Assembly (NCBI GenBank): GCA_030531185.1
Contig: JAUNOG010000001.1
Location: 30,580 to 94,579 of the forward strand
Origin: Ruminococcus sp.
GTDB lineage: Bacteria > Bacillota > Clostridia > Oscillospirales > Ruminococcaceae
Length of the DNA stretch: 64,000 nucleotides
Direction of reading: 5' to 3'
This document shows positions 1 to 11,077 of the stretch, one piece after another (positions within the stretch are counted from its first letter, which is position 1; the number at the start of each line of letters is the position of its first letter). Both the position numbers and the translations under genes were made by a program. Below the pieces are notes generated by a model. The model was not told the DNA's origin. It saw nothing but the letters and a program-made list of their open reading frames with translations, and made no database searches.

Positions 1-1
1 T

Positions 2-670
2 ATAGTTTACGAGGACGACAGTTTGCTTGTAGTAAATAAGCCCAAGGGTATGGTCGTTCATCCTGCAGCGGGAAATCCCGACGGTACGCTGGTGAACGCT
101 CTGCTGTATCACTGCAAGGGGCGGCTGTCCTCTATAAACGGAGTTATCAGACCCGGGATAGTCCATAGGATAGACAAGAATACCAGCGGACTTCTTATGG
201 TTGCAAAAACAGATACGGCGCATAATTTTCTTGCCGAGCAGATAAAGCGGCACAGCTTTACAAGGGAGTATCAGGCGATACTTACCGGCAGGCTCAAAGA
301 AAAAAGCGGCAGTATCGACGCTCCCATAGGCAGGAGCAGGTACGACAGAAAAAAGATGTGCGTGACTGAGCTGAACTCAAAAAATGCGGTAACTCATTAT
401 GAGGTGCTTGAGGAATTCGGTCAATATTCATTGGTGAAGTTTCGGCTGGAAACGGGAAGAACTCATCAGATAAGGGTCCATTCTGCATATATAGGTCACC
501 CCGTACTGGGAGACGACGTTTACGGCAAGGCTTACAGAGGACTTGAGGGACAGTGCCTCCACGCCAAGAAAATCGGCTTTATTCACCCCGAGACAAAGGC
601 GTATATGGAGTTTGACAGCGAGCTGCCCGAATACTTCACATCTGTGCTTAATAAGCTCAGGAAAGGATAA
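2..670 (+). CDS. rluD: RluD-type 23S rRNA pseudouridine synthase, 5' truncated
   Basis: Converts uridine to pseudouridine in structured RNA; the family acts on large-subunit rRNA in the cytoplasm. The frame is open from base 2 (IVYEDDSLLVVNKPKG), so the true start and the usual N-terminal S4-like domain lie left of the window. Visible are the NKPKGMVVHPA strand and the catalytic motif HRIDKNTSGLL, whose Asp is the family's essential residue, then the ETGRTHQIRVH motif near the C-terminus. These three motifs place it in the RluA/RluD group; which uridines it modifies cannot be read from the sequence. The next gene begins 5 bp downstream, so the two are probably co-transcribed. Confidence 0.9.
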   Translation: MVYEDDSLLVVNKPKGMVVHPAAGNPDGTLVNALLYHCKGRLSSINGVIRPGIVHRIDKNTSGLLMVAKTDTAHNFLAEQIKRHSFTREYQAILTGRLKEKSGSIDAPIGRSRYDRKKMCVTELNSKNAVTHYEVLEEFGQYSLVKFRLETGRTHQIRVHSAYIGHPVLGDDVYGKAYRGLEGQCLHAKKIGFIHPETKAYMEFDSELPEYFTSVLNKLRKG

Positions 671-675
671 GCGAT

Positions 676-1494
676 ATGTTTGAAGATATAAGCAAGGTGC
701 TGCTTATAACCGATATGGACGGAACATTTCTTCCCGCAAGCAAAATCCCGGGAGAGAAAAGCCTTAAATCTGTGGCTGATTTTCAATCCAAGGGAGGAAA
801 ATTTTCCATAGCTACGGGCAGAGCCATTCAGGCGGCGCAGCAGTACTTTGATAAAATTTCGGTAAACTGTCCGATAATAATGTGCAACGGCGGTATGGTT
901 TACGATTTAAATAACCGCAGACAGATTTACGATGTGTTTCTGCCTGAGTTTTCAAGGGATATCGTAAAGGATATTCTTGCGGCAAATCCCGACGTCGGCT
1001 GCGAGGTGCTTACGCTTGACGAGGTCTATGTTCCGCAGATGACGGCAATGGAGGCTCAGCACAATGTTATATGCAAGGTAGAGCCTGTTATCTGCGGAGT
1101 TGATGAAATTCCCGATAACTGGTACAAGGTGCTGTTTGCGATAGAGCCTGAGAAAATGGACAGACTGATGTCCTATGTTGAGAGCAAGGGCTGGACGGGC
1201 GTTGATTTTGTGCGTTCCAGCAAGGAGTATTATGAAATACTTCCTCAGAACATTACAAAGGGTTCTGCGCTTGAAAAAATGCGCAGTATCTGCGGTATGG
1301 AGGATCACACCATTGTGGCAATGGGCGATTATAACAACGATTTGGAAATGATAAAAGCTGCGGACGTTGGAATATGTCCCTCGAATGCGGTTGACGAGGT
1401 CAAGGCGGCTTGCAATGTCGTTCTGGACGTCTCCTGCGAGGAGGACGCCGTTTCGGCGGCTATCGATTATATTTACAGTCGGTTAAGCAATTAA
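676..1494 (+). CDS. Cof-type HAD phosphatase
   Basis: A 272-residue haloacid dehalogenase superfamily hydrolase of the Cof/YidA subfamily, which dephosphorylates sugar phosphates or nucleotides. Motif I is DMDGTFL near residue 14, with the nucleophile and acid/base Asp. The TGRA motif follows near residue 48, and GDYNNDLEM near residue 216 is motif IV binding Mg2+. The cap domain between them is type C2. The start ATG follows an AAAGGA site and lies 5 bp after the pseudouridine synthase stop. The substrate cannot be deduced, and its neighbours (rRNA modification, transketolase) do not point to one. Confidence 0.88.
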   Translation: MFEDISKVLLITDMDGTFLPASKIPGEKSLKSVADFQSKGGKFSIATGRAIQAAQQYFDKISVNCPIIMCNGGMVYDLNNRRQIYDVFLPEFSRDIVKDILAANPDVGCEVLTLDEVYVPQMTAMEAQHNVICKVEPVICGVDEIPDNWYKVLFAIEPEKMDRLMSYVESKGWTGVDFVRSSKEYYEILPQNITKGSALEKMRSICGMEDHTIVAMGDYNNDLEMIKAADVGICPSNAVDEVKAACNVVLDVSCEEDAVSAAIDYIYSRLSN

Positions 1495-1524
1495 TATAAA
1501 AAATACATTTTTGGAGGTTTTTGT

Positions 1525-2364
1525 ATGGACGCTACACTCAAAAAACAGCTTGAAATCACAGCCTGCAAGGTTCGTCTCGGTATTATCGAGGGTGTTTTCA
1601 ATGCTAAATCGGGACACCCGGGCGGCTCGCTTTCCATAGCCGATCTGATGACCTATCTTTATTTTGCTAAGCTGAACGTTTATCCCGACAAGCCCGACGA
1701 GGCTCAGAGAGACAGATTTGTGCTGTCAAAGGGACACACAGCTCCCGCGCTGTACGCTACGCTTGCTGAGAAAGGCTTTTTCCCCAAGGAGGAATTGAAG
1801 AGCCTCCGTCATATCGGAGCGCTGCTTCAGGGTCACCCATGTATTCATATCCCGGGCGTTGATATGTCCTCGGGTTCGCTGGGACAGGGTATCTCGGTAG
1901 CCTGCGGTATGGCTCTTTCTGGTAAGGTTTCAAACGATACCTACAAGGTTTATACAGTACTCGGAGACGGCGAGATAGAGGAAGGACAGGTGTGGGAGGC
2001 TGCTATGTTTGCGGCTCACTACAAGCTTGACAATCTTGTCGCTGTTGTGGACAACAACGGTCTCCAGATCGACGGTAAGATCGAGGACGTTATGTCGCCG
2101 TACCCCATTGTTGACAAGTTCAAGGCTTTCGGCTGGCACGTTATAGAGGCGGACGCTCATGATTTTGACTCTCTCGAAAAGGCTTTCGATGAGGCTGAGA
2201 CCGTTGCGGGACAGCCTGTGGCTATCGTAATGAAGAGCGTAAAGGGCAAGGGCGTTTCCTTTATGGAGAACAACGTTTCATGGCACGGCGCTGCTCCTAA
2301 CGCAGAGCAGTACGCACAGGCTGTTGAAGAACTCACAGCAAAGCTTAAGGAATTGGAGGGCTGA
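1525..2364 (+). CDS. tktA: transketolase, N-terminal (TPP-binding) subunit
   Basis: First half of a split transketolase, the pentose phosphate pathway enzyme that moves two-carbon units between ketoses and aldoses with thiamine diphosphate. The 279 residues cover the diphosphate-binding domain: GHPGGSLS near residue 32, KGHTAPALYA near 73, and the GDG...NN cofactor motif (GDGEIEEGQVWE to VVDNNG) near 152-180. A GGAGG site precedes the ATG. It ends 4 bp before the C-terminal subunit, and the ribosome binding site of that partner lies inside this gene, so the two are translated in step to form a 2+2 complex. Split transketolases are common in Clostridia and archaea. Confidence 0.93.
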   Translation: MDATLKKQLEITACKVRLGIIEGVFNAKSGHPGGSLSIADLMTYLYFAKLNVYPDKPDEAQRDRFVLSKGHTAPALYATLAEKGFFPKEELKSLRHIGALLQGHPCIHIPGVDMSSGSLGQGISVACGMALSGKVSNDTYKVYTVLGDGEIEEGQVWEAAMFAAHYKLDNLVAVVDNNGLQIDGKIEDVMSPYPIVDKFKAFGWHVIEADAHDFDSLEKAFDEAETVAGQPVAIVMKSVKGKGVSFMENNVSWHGAAPNAEQYAQAVEELTAKLKELEG

Positions 2365-2368
2365 GAAA

Positions 2369-3316
2369 ATGGCTGATGTTAAAAAGATTGCTACAAGAGA
2401 AAGCTACGGCAATGCGCTGGCGGAGCTGGGCGATAAATACGAAAATTTATATGTTCTTGACGCGGACCTTGCCGCTGCAACAAAGACGGGCATTTTCAAA
2501 AAGAAGTTCCCCGACAGATTTTTCGACTGCGGTATTGCGGAAGCCAATATGATGGGCGTTGCCGCCGGACTTGCCGCTACGGGCAAAATTCCTTTTGCCT
2601 CCACATTCGCTATGTTTGCGGCAGGCAGAGCGTTCGAGCAGGTAAGAAACTCGATCGGCTATCCTCATCTGAACGTTAAGATCGGAGCTACTCACGCGGG
2701 TATTTCTGTAGGCGAGGACGGCGCAACACATCAGTGCAACGAAGATATTGCGCTGATGAGAACTATCCCGGGAATGACGATCATCAATCCTGCGGACGAC
2801 GTTGAGGCAAAGGCGGCAGTCGAGGCGGCTATTCTTCACGAGGGTCCTGTTTATATGAGATTTGGCAGACTTGCCGCTCCTGTTTTTAATGATCCCGAGA
2901 CATACAAGTTCGAGCTTGGCAAGGGAATTCAGATAAAAGAGGGCAAGGACATTACGATAATTGCTACGGGTCTTATGGTTTCCGAGGCTATCGAGGCGGC
3001 TAAGGCTCTTGCAGGCGAGGGTATTGATGCGGGCGTGGTAAATATCCACACTATCAAGCCTATCGACGCTGAAATTATAATTAAGAACGCTAAGGAAACG
3101 GGCTTGGTTCTCACGGTTGAGGAGCACAGCATTATCGGCGGACTGGGCTCTGCCGTTGCCGACGTTCTTGCTGAGAACTATCCCTGCAAGCTGGTCAAGA
3201 TCGGCGTTAACGACGAGTTCGGTCACTCTGGTCCTGCGGTTGATTTGCTTAAGGAATTCGGTCTGTGTGCCGACAACATTGCCGCCAAGGCAAGGGACGC
3301 TGTCAAGGCTAAGTAA
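2369..3316 (+). CDS. tktB: transketolase, C-terminal subunit
   Basis: Second half of the split transketolase, carrying the pyrimidine-binding and C-terminal regulatory domains (315 residues). The ATG at 2369 was chosen because GGAGG lies about 10 bp upstream at the end of the N-subunit gene. The conserved DCGIAEANMMGVAAGLA stretch near residue 55 contains the Glu that activates the thiamine ring. EDGATHQ near residue 117 is also typical. The C-terminal domain resembles the 1-deoxyxylulose-5-phosphate synthase tail, but the separate N-subunit and the lengths fit transketolase. A strong terminator follows. Confidence 0.93.
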   Translation: MADVKKIATRESYGNALAELGDKYENLYVLDADLAAATKTGIFKKKFPDRFFDCGIAEANMMGVAAGLAATGKIPFASTFAMFAAGRAFEQVRNSIGYPHLNVKIGATHAGISVGEDGATHQCNEDIALMRTIPGMTIINPADDVEAKAAVEAAILHEGPVYMRFGRLAAPVFNDPETYKFELGKGIQIKEGKDITIIATGLMVSEAIEAAKALAGEGIDAGVVNIHTIKPIDAEIIIKNAKETGLVLTVEEHSIIGGLGSAVADVLAENYPCKLVKIGVNDEFGHSGPAVDLLKEFGLCADNIAAKARDAVKAK

Positions 3317-3324
3317 ATTATACG

Positions 3325-3364
3325 AAAAAATGTGCGGACGTTCTGCGGATCGTCCGCATTTTTC
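3325..3364 (+). terminator. rho-independent terminator after split transketolase
   Basis: An 8-bp stem TGCGGACG (3333-3340) pairs with CGTCCGCA (3351-3358) across a 10-nt loop and is followed by a T run. A-rich sequence upstream could extend it. Confidence 0.8.
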
Positions 3365-3407
3365 ACTTTATTCACCTTTTTTGTGTATTATACAAGGGGG
3401 TGATTTT

Positions 3408-4034
3408 TTGAGCGCGTACAGAGGTTCAGTGAAATGCAGGATTTCTTATATTATAGCAGCGCTGGCGGCAATACTGATTTTTATCGCCGCTGCTGTTTCG
3501 GTACAGCTGCGCAAGCATATAGGTGAGGTATGCGAATATAAGGGAAGTGAAATAGCCACTGATATAATAAATTCCGCTGCGGAGGGACAGCTCGTCTTGT
3601 CTGAGGACAGTGAGTTTTTCTCCGTAACGAGAGATGACAACGGAAATATTCTGTCGGCGGAGATAAATTCTCCGCAGGTCAACCGTATGAGAAACGAGCT
3701 TGTGACGGAGGTCAACAACAGGCTAAGTATGCTTGAGGACGAGGCGGTCTCCATACCCGTAGGTACATTGACAGGGATTACATATCTGTCGGGCAGGGGA
3801 TTTGATGTGGATATGAGACTGCACAGTATAGGCAGCGTGAAAAGCGAAATAAAGAGCGCATTTGAAAGCGCGGGAATAAATCAGACAAAATTCAGTCTTT
3901 ACATTATAATTACCGCCGATATTAAGGCGGTTATGCCCTTTGAGACAAGGAAGATCACTGTTTCTCAGGAATTTTTGGTAAGCGAGGCTATCATAGTAGG
4001 AGAAGTCCCGCAGACATATCTTAAAGCAGAGTGA
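3408..4034 (+). CDS. yunB: sporulation protein YunB
   Basis: Resembles YunB, a small membrane protein needed for efficient endospore formation in Bacillus; its biochemical role is not known. The start is TTG at 3408, preceded by the site AAGGGGGTGA; an upstream in-frame extension would overlap the transketolase gene and its terminator, so I rejected it. The 208-residue product has a short N-terminus, one transmembrane helix (about residues 13-33, IIAALAAILIFIAAAVSV), and a soluble domain with NRMRNELVTEVNNRL and the PVGTLTGITYLSGRG segment typical of the family. Its presence suggests a spore-forming lineage. Confidence 0.8.
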   Translation: MSAYRGSVKCRISYIIAALAAILIFIAAAVSVQLRKHIGEVCEYKGSEIATDIINSAAEGQLVLSEDSEFFSVTRDDNGNILSAEINSPQVNRMRNELVTEVNNRLSMLEDEAVSIPVGTLTGITYLSGRGFDVDMRLHSIGSVKSEIKSAFESAGINQTKFSLYIIITADIKAVMPFETRKITVSQEFLVSEAIIVGEVPQTYLKAE

Positions 4035-4049
4035 AATTATGTTTTGCGC

Positions 4050-6090
<2,041 letters not shown>

Positions 6091-6109
6091 GACTTATGAG
6101 GTGACGGCA

Positions 6110-6901
6110 ATGAATATCGCGGACAAAAACATAGACGGCGGCAAAGCGTTTGACTGGGGCAGAACTTCTGCGGACTATGCAAAATACCGTGATATTTATC
6201 CGCAGGAATTTTATGATAAGATCATAGGACGCGGGCTGTGTGTAAACGGTCACAGCGTTCTTGATATGGGTACGGGAACGGGAGTGCTCCCGAGAAATAT
6301 GTACAGATACGGCGCAAAATGGATAGGTACGGATATTTCGGAAAATCAGATCGGGCAGGCAAAAAGACTGTCGGCGGGTATGGATATCGATTATTACGCC
6401 TTATCGGCGGAAAGCTTGAATTTTCCAGACAATTCGTTTGACGTTATTACGGCTTGCCAGTGTTTCTGGTATTTTGATCACGAAAAGATAATGCCTGAGC
6501 TTTTCCGAATGCTTAAACCCGACGGTAGCCTGCTTTTACTTTATATGGCATGGCTGCCTTTTGAGGATAAAATTGCAGGAGAGAGTGAAAGGCTCGTTCT
6601 GAAGTACAATCCCGAGTGGAGCGGGGCGGGCGAAACCGTTCACCCTATATTTGTTCCCGAGTGCTATAAAGAAAAATTTCAGTTGGTTTATCACGAGGAG
6701 TATCCTTTGAATGTTCATTTCACCCGTGAAAGCTGGAACGGCAGAATGAAAGCCTGCCGAGGGATAGGAGCGTCGCTTACGGCAGAAGAGATCGGTATGT
6801 GGGAAAATGAACATATTAAACTTCTTTCCGAGACTGCTCCCGCTGAATTTGATATTTTGCATTATGGCGCTGTTGCTGAGCTGAAAGTAATCAAGCGATA
6901 A
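6110..6901 (+). CDS. class I SAM-dependent methyltransferase
   Basis: A 263-residue methyltransferase with a Rossmann fold. The S-adenosylmethionine motif VLDMGTGTGVLPR lies near residue 50, followed by an acidic loop (GTDISENQI) and motif IV DVITACQCFWYFD. The profile is that of the UbiE/Methyltransf_11 group, which includes many small-molecule methyltransferases; the substrate is unknown. The ATG at 6110 has GAGGTGA 5 bp upstream; a GTG nine bases earlier overlaps that site and is unlikely. It closes the ligA transcript before a two-way terminator. Confidence 0.85.
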   Translation: MNIADKNIDGGKAFDWGRTSADYAKYRDIYPQEFYDKIIGRGLCVNGHSVLDMGTGTGVLPRNMYRYGAKWIGTDISENQIGQAKRLSAGMDIDYYALSAESLNFPDNSFDVITACQCFWYFDHEKIMPELFRMLKPDGSLLLLYMAWLPFEDKIAGESERLVLKYNPEWSGAGETVHPIFVPECYKEKFQLVYHEEYPLNVHFTRESWNGRMKACRGIGASLTAEEIGMWENEHIKLLSETAPAEFDILHYGAVAELKVIKR

Positions 6902-6914
6902 ATTATGATTTACA

Positions 6915-6951
6915 AAAATAACCGTCGGAGAGTTCTCGGACGGTTATTTTT
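6915..6951. terminator. bidirectional terminator
   Basis: A 13-bp stem (6915-6927 with 6939-6951) with an A run on one side and a T run on the other. It can stop both the methyltransferase transcript (+) and the converging lipoprotein gene (-). Confidence 0.85.
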
Positions 6952-6962
6952 TATCGATTTTA

Positions 6963-7994
6963 TTACTCTTCGGATATTTTTACATTATTCCAAAGTCTGA
7001 TGATTTCATCAACGTTTTCATCATCAATTTGATCGGTCTTATCTCCCTCAGTTGAAATCTCAAATAATGTCAAGTCACTGCTTGACCAGTCTATGATCAT
7101 TATTGACTTTTTACCAGCGTCGAAGGCAGTGCATTCGCTTTCCATTTCCTGATCGGAGGATATCATATATGTGCAGTCGCATATAGAAACCAGCGTTTCG
7201 TCATCGATACTGCCAATGGGAGCATTATTTTCATAATGCTCGTACAGCTCAGCAGTAAAATCAAAATCAGTATTAAATACGTTCTGGTCGCTGAAATCAA
7301 ATTCGTAAATGTTGCCGCTGCTGTCAAGGTATTTGCCGTAATTTGTAGGCTCGCACGCATAATTGGAATACATATCAACGAGGATTATCAAGTCTTTGGA
7401 GCCCAGCGAAGGGTCATACAGCTTTGTGATATCTAGGTAAACGCAGTTATCCTCGGTTGACTTTATCAGAATATCATCGATTTCCCGCCAATATGCTGTA
7501 TCATAGCACTCATAATCGCCCTTACCGTTCTTGCGTACAAAAACCGCAGATCTGTGTTTATCCTTGAATTCGTTCGATATATAGGAGGTGTTCTCCTCCT
7601 CGGGAACTTCGGGTTGGTAACTGCCGTATTCGACAGTATAGAAGTCTTTACCCGAATTGCTTTTGACAGTCAAGGTATTAAGAATGTGATAGTCGTACGT
7701 CAGATCGGCTTTTCCAACGGAGTAAGGTTCATTGTCGGTCAGATCGCATAGATAATTCCATATCGTTTCGGACGACTGTTCGTCTGTGACTTTAGTTTCA
7801 CACTCATAAATATTATTTTCGTCCGAGGTAAGACAAGTGCCCGAAACAGTGTAGTTCTCACTGTCAAGCTGTGAAAAACGAATGCGGGAATTGCCCTCGG
7901 TGATTGTGCTGTCTGAACTGCCGCTGTCCAAGTCAATGTCTCCGCAGGCCGTAAGCAGTAACGCAGTCATAATTAATGCAAGTATTTTTTTCAT
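6963..7994 (-). CDS. putative lipoprotein of unknown function
   Basis: A 343-residue protein with a lipoprotein signal: a short basic start (MKKI), a hydrophobic helix and the lipobox LTAC, so Cys17 should be lipidated and the protein held on the outer face of the membrane. The mature part is acidic, rich in Asp, Glu, Ser and Tyr, with no motif I recognise. A GGGAGGA site lies just upstream of the ATG. It stands alone, separated by a terminator from the arginine cluster and converging on the methyltransferase gene. An AT-rich TATAAT-like box lies about 25 bp upstream, but I see no clear -35. Confidence 0.75.
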   Translation of the reverse strand: MKKILALIMTALLLTACGDIDLDSGSSDSTITEGNSRIRFSQLDSENYTVSGTCLTSDENNIYECETKVTDEQSSETIWNYLCDLTDNEPYSVGKADLTYDYHILNTLTVKSNSGKDFYTVEYGSYQPEVPEEENTSYISNEFKDKHRSAVFVRKNGKGDYECYDTAYWREIDDILIKSTEDNCVYLDITKLYDPSLGSKDLIILVDMYSNYACEPTNYGKYLDSSGNIYEFDFSDQNVFNTDFDFTAELYEHYENNAPIGSIDDETLVSICDCTYMISSDQEMESECTAFDAGKKSIMIIDWSSSDLTLFEISTEGDKTDQIDDENVDEIIRLWNNVKISEE

Positions 7995-8094
7995 ATATAG
8001 TCCTCCCTTAAATTTATAAATTATATACGTTTGAGGACTTATTTTTTTATGGGGACATTTTTTACAAATAAGTTCCGACGCATTTGTGAAAATA

Positions 8095-8125
8095 TAACAA
8101 AGCCGCCCCTCGGGACGGCTTTTAT
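8095..8125 (-). terminator. terminator at the end of the arginine cluster
   Basis: The stem AAAGCCG/CGGCTTT (8099-8105 with 8116-8122) plus inner GC pairs lies immediately beyond the argF stop and is followed on the minus strand by a T-rich run. It marks the 3' end of the arg transcript. Confidence 0.8.
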
Positions 8126-8127
8126 GC

Positions 8128-9042
8128 TTATTTCTTGTCGGACATAACCCTTACCATAACCGCTTTCTGTGCGTGAAGTCTGTTTTCAGCCTCTTCAAAT
8201 ATCTCATCAGCGTGAGCCTCGAATACCTTTTCGGTGATTTCCTCCTCACGGTGAGCGGGAAGACAGTGCTGAACCATTGCGTCGGGCTTTGCCGCAGACA
8301 TAATCTCATCATTTATCTGGTAGCCTGCAAATGCGATCTTTCTCTTTTCCGTCTCAGCCTCTTCGCCCATAGAAGTCCATACGTCTGTGAAAAGAACATC
8401 AGCGTCCTTTGCCGCCTCAAGAGGAACGTCTGTCATTGAGAATTTATCTCCGTACTGCTTGACAAATTCAAGCACCTGCGGGTCGGGCTGATAGTCATTG
8501 GGGCAAGCAATGGAAACCTCCATACCTACTTTAAGTCCGCCGACGATAAGGGAGTTAGCCATATTGTTTCCGTCGCCGATATAGCACATTTTCAGTCCGT
8601 CAAACTGCCCCTTGAACTCTCGTACCGTCATAAGGTCCGCAAGCACTTGACAAGGGTGACAGAAATCCGTAAGACCGTTGATTATCGGGATAGAACCGTA
8701 TTCCGCAAGGTCCTCGACCTCTTTCTGTTCAAAGGTTCTTATCATAATACCGTCAAGGTAGCGTGAAAGCACGCGGGCGGTATCCTGAACAGGCTCGCCT
8801 CTGCCTATCTGCAAATCTCTGTTCGACAGGAACAAAGCCTGTCCGCCCAGCTGATACATACCAGTTTCAAAAGAAACTCTGGTTCTTGTGGAAGATTTCT
8901 GGAAGATCATACCAAGAGTTTTTCCCTTGAGAACGTGGTGCTGAATGCCGTTTTTGTTTTCGTACTTGAGCTGATCGGCAAGATTGAGAATGTCGATTAT
9001 CTCCTCCTTGGACAAATCAAGCATTTTAAGTAAATGGTTCAT
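8128..9042 (-). CDS. argF: ornithine carbamoyltransferase
   Basis: Joins ornithine and carbamoyl phosphate to make citrulline, the sixth step of arginine synthesis, in the cytoplasm. The 304-residue product has the carbamoyl-phosphate loop SSTRTRVSFETG near residue 46, the FCHPCQVLADL motif near 128, and the ornithine-site HCLPAHR near 262. The ATG at 9042 follows CGGAGGTAATTAAT; an earlier in-frame ATG lies ahead of that site and was rejected. The Cys of HCLP argues for an ornithine enzyme and not the acetylornithine or succinylornithine variants. It is the last gene of the cluster, directly before a terminator. Confidence 0.95.
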   Translation of the reverse strand: MNHLLKMLDLSKEEIIDILNLADQLKYENKNGIQHHVLKGKTLGMIFQKSSTRTRVSFETGMYQLGGQALFLSNRDLQIGRGEPVQDTARVLSRYLDGIMIRTFEQKEVEDLAEYGSIPIINGLTDFCHPCQVLADLMTVREFKGQFDGLKMCYIGDGNNMANSLIVGGLKVGMEVSIACPNDYQPDPQVLEFVKQYGDKFSMTDVPLEAAKDADVLFTDVWTSMGEEAETEKRKIAFAGYQINDEIMSAAKPDAMVQHCLPAHREEEITEKVFEAHADEIFEEAENRLHAQKAVMVRVMSDKK

Positions 9043-9096
9043 ATTAATTACCTCCGTTTTCATATGTTTCAAAAATTCTGTCTTATAACGTTATTC

Positions 9097-10275
9097 TTAC
9101 GCCAGTACCTTTTTTAGGATTTCCATACCCTTGTCTATCTCATCATAGCTGATGTTAAGTGGCGGGAGAAATCTCAGCTTTGCCTTTGCGGTAAGAATAA
9201 GCAGACCGTTTTCAAGGCAAGCCTTGCATACTTCGGCGGACGTTTTGGTTTTCAGTCTTGCGCCGACCATAAGTCCCATACCGTCTACTCCCTCGATCTC
9301 GGGTATCTCCAAAAGCTTTGACTTAAAGTAATCGGCTTTTTTATTTACTTCATCAAGGAATTCGGGCTTTGTGACCTTATCGAGTACGGCAATTCCGCCT
9401 GCGCAGGAAATCGGATTTCCCCCAAAGGTCGAACCGTGCGTACCCGCAGTAAGCACCTTGTCGCATTTTTCGTCGGCAAGACATACCCCTATGGGAACTC
9501 CGCCTGCAAGACCCTTTGCAAGAGTGGTTATGTTCGGACGTTTTCCGAAATTCTCTCCCGCAAGCAGCTTGCCCGTTCTGCCTACGCCTGTCTGCACCTC
9601 GTCGCCGATAGTAAGAATATCGCGCTTTTCGCATTCCTCAAAAATCGCGTCAACGAATTCCTGCGTAAGGGGACAAACTCCGCCCTCGCCCTGAATAAAC
9701 TCGAACATAACAGCGCAGACTTTTCCGTCGTACTCGGAAAGCTTGGCTTTAAGGTCGTCAATATCGTTAGCTTTAACATTTGCAAATCCGGGCAGGAACG
9801 GGAAGAAATAATTATGGAAAACCTCCTGTCCCGTAGCTGATAAAGTAGCCATAGTTCTGCCGTGAAAGCTGTTCACAAGGGTGATGATGATATTGCGCCC
9901 AGCCTCCTTGCCGTATTTGTCAAAGCTGTATTTTCTTGCAAGCTTGATAGCGCACTCGTTAGCCTCCGCTCCCGAGTTCCCGAAAAACATTTTGCTGTAG
10001 CCTGTTGTCTCGCACAGCTTTTTTGCAAAGTCCGCCTGAACCTTTGTGTAGTAGTAGTTTGAGGTATGCTGTATCTTGTGAGCCTGCTCACAGATAGCCT
10101 TGACCCAATCCTCGTCGCAGAAACCCAGACTGTTTGTGCCTATTCCCGAGCCGAAATCAATATACTCCTTGCCGTCCTCGGAAACGGCGGTGCGGTTTTC
10201 TCCGCTGTCAAGCACAAGATCGTAACGTCCGTATGTGCCCATAACGTGTTCGTTGAATTGTTCTATTGTGTTCAT
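9097..10275 (-). CDS. argD: acetylornithine aminotransferase
   Basis: A pyridoxal-phosphate class III aminotransferase converting N-acetylglutamate semialdehyde to N-acetylornithine. The 392 residues include FGNSGAEANECAIKLAR near residue 98, SFHGRTMATLSATGQ near 137, and the Schiff-base lysine in TTLAKGLAGGVPIG near 250. Length and motifs match ArgD. The same fold is used for succinylornithine and ornithine, but the setting between argB and argF settles the role. It is followed 54 bp later by argF. Confidence 0.94.
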   Translation of the reverse strand: MNTIEQFNEHVMGTYGRYDLVLDSGENRTAVSEDGKEYIDFGSGIGTNSLGFCDEDWVKAICEQAHKIQHTSNYYYTKVQADFAKKLCETTGYSKMFFGNSGAEANECAIKLARKYSFDKYGKEAGRNIIITLVNSFHGRTMATLSATGQEVFHNYFFPFLPGFANVKANDIDDLKAKLSEYDGKVCAVMFEFIQGEGGVCPLTQEFVDAIFEECEKRDILTIGDEVQTGVGRTGKLLAGENFGKRPNITTLAKGLAGGVPIGVCLADEKCDKVLTAGTHGSTFGGNPISCAGGIAVLDKVTKPEFLDEVNKKADYFKSKLLEIPEIEGVDGMGLMVGARLKTKTSAEVCKACLENGLLILTAKAKLRFLPPLNISYDEIDKGMEILKKVLA

Positions 10276-10300
10276 TTTACAAACTCCTTAAAATTATTTA

Positions 10301-11044
10301 TCAGTCCCACCAGAAGAACCAAACGCTTGAGTTGACCAAGCTGCCTGCAAGCCTGCCGATAGTTTCCGTGCCTTGGTCGACGATATCATTGCAGAACAGA
10401 TACATTTCATTGGCAAGCTCCAAGGCGGATTTTTCGTCCTTTACGGGTCTTTCGCAGAACATTTCCCAGATGTCATAGGTAACGCAGGCAGGATATGCTC
10501 CGTACTTTTCATACCAGTATTTGAAAACAGCCGCTTGTTCCTCGGGGGACGGACAAGAGTTAAATCCGCCCATAGGTACGTAGATCGGCAGCTCCCACGG
10601 CTTGTCGGTAGGAATATTTGCGATGAGTATTTCTTTTTCAAGCTTGCCGTCGTAACTGCAAAAGCCCGAAAATGTATTTATGCCGCCTTCGCCCTCAAAC
10701 TCGCCCGCATTGTCATAATCCTCGTCCTCAAAAATCTCGGCAAGCTCGTCCTTGGCGCGCAGGAAAAAGTCGTTTACGTTGATTTCTAAGGACTGTTTTA
10801 CAGTTTCCTCACGGCGCTTGGCAATAGCTTCGGGAGTTAGTTCGTCCAACTCCTCGCAGAAAAACTCCGCCATTTCCGCAAGGTTATCGCTTACTGCGAT
10901 CATAAGCGGAGTAAAGCCCTCTTTTTTGCCCTTTTCTCTTAGCTCTGAATACTTGTCGGTTATCTTCTTCAGATCTGTTTCATTCTCAAAAAGAATATAT
11001 TCACAGCCTAAAAAATCAATGATTTGTTTGCAGTTGCTTGTCAT
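10301..11044 (-). CDS. DUF4253 protein
   Basis: A 247-residue protein of unknown function whose C-terminal third carries the DUF4253 hallmarks: DKPWELPIYVPMGGFNSCPSP, a WYEKYGA segment, a CNDIVDQGTETI segment and the aromatic ending SVWFFWWD. Nothing in it indicates an enzyme site. The N-terminal half is acidic and helical. A GGAGG site precedes the ATG. It is inserted between argD and an upstream membrane-protein gene with short gaps, so it is probably co-transcribed with the arginine genes although no link to arginine is known. Confidence 0.75.
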   Translation of the reverse strand: MTSNCKQIIDFLGCEYILFENETDLKKITDKYSELREKGKKEGFTPLMIAVSDNLAEMAEFFCEELDELTPEAIAKRREETVKQSLEINVNDFFLRAKDELAEIFEDEDYDNAGEFEGEGGINTFSGFCSYDGKLEKEILIANIPTDKPWELPIYVPMGGFNSCPSPEEQAAVFKYWYEKYGAYPACVTYDIWEMFCERPVKDEKSALELANEMYLFCNDIVDQGTETIGRLAGSLVNSSVWFFWWD

Positions 11045-11077
11045 AATATACCTCCGTTTTATTTGAGTAATGTGTAA

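Noticed and set aside
2447-3226. A 259-codon open frame on the minus strand inside the transketolase C-subunit gene.
   Set aside because: It is the reverse-frame shadow of a clear transketolase; no ribosome binding site or recognisable domain.
3117-3407. N-terminal extension of YunB into the transketolase gene.
   Set aside because: A ribosome binding site and TTG start at 3408, plus the intervening terminator, argue that translation begins at 3408.
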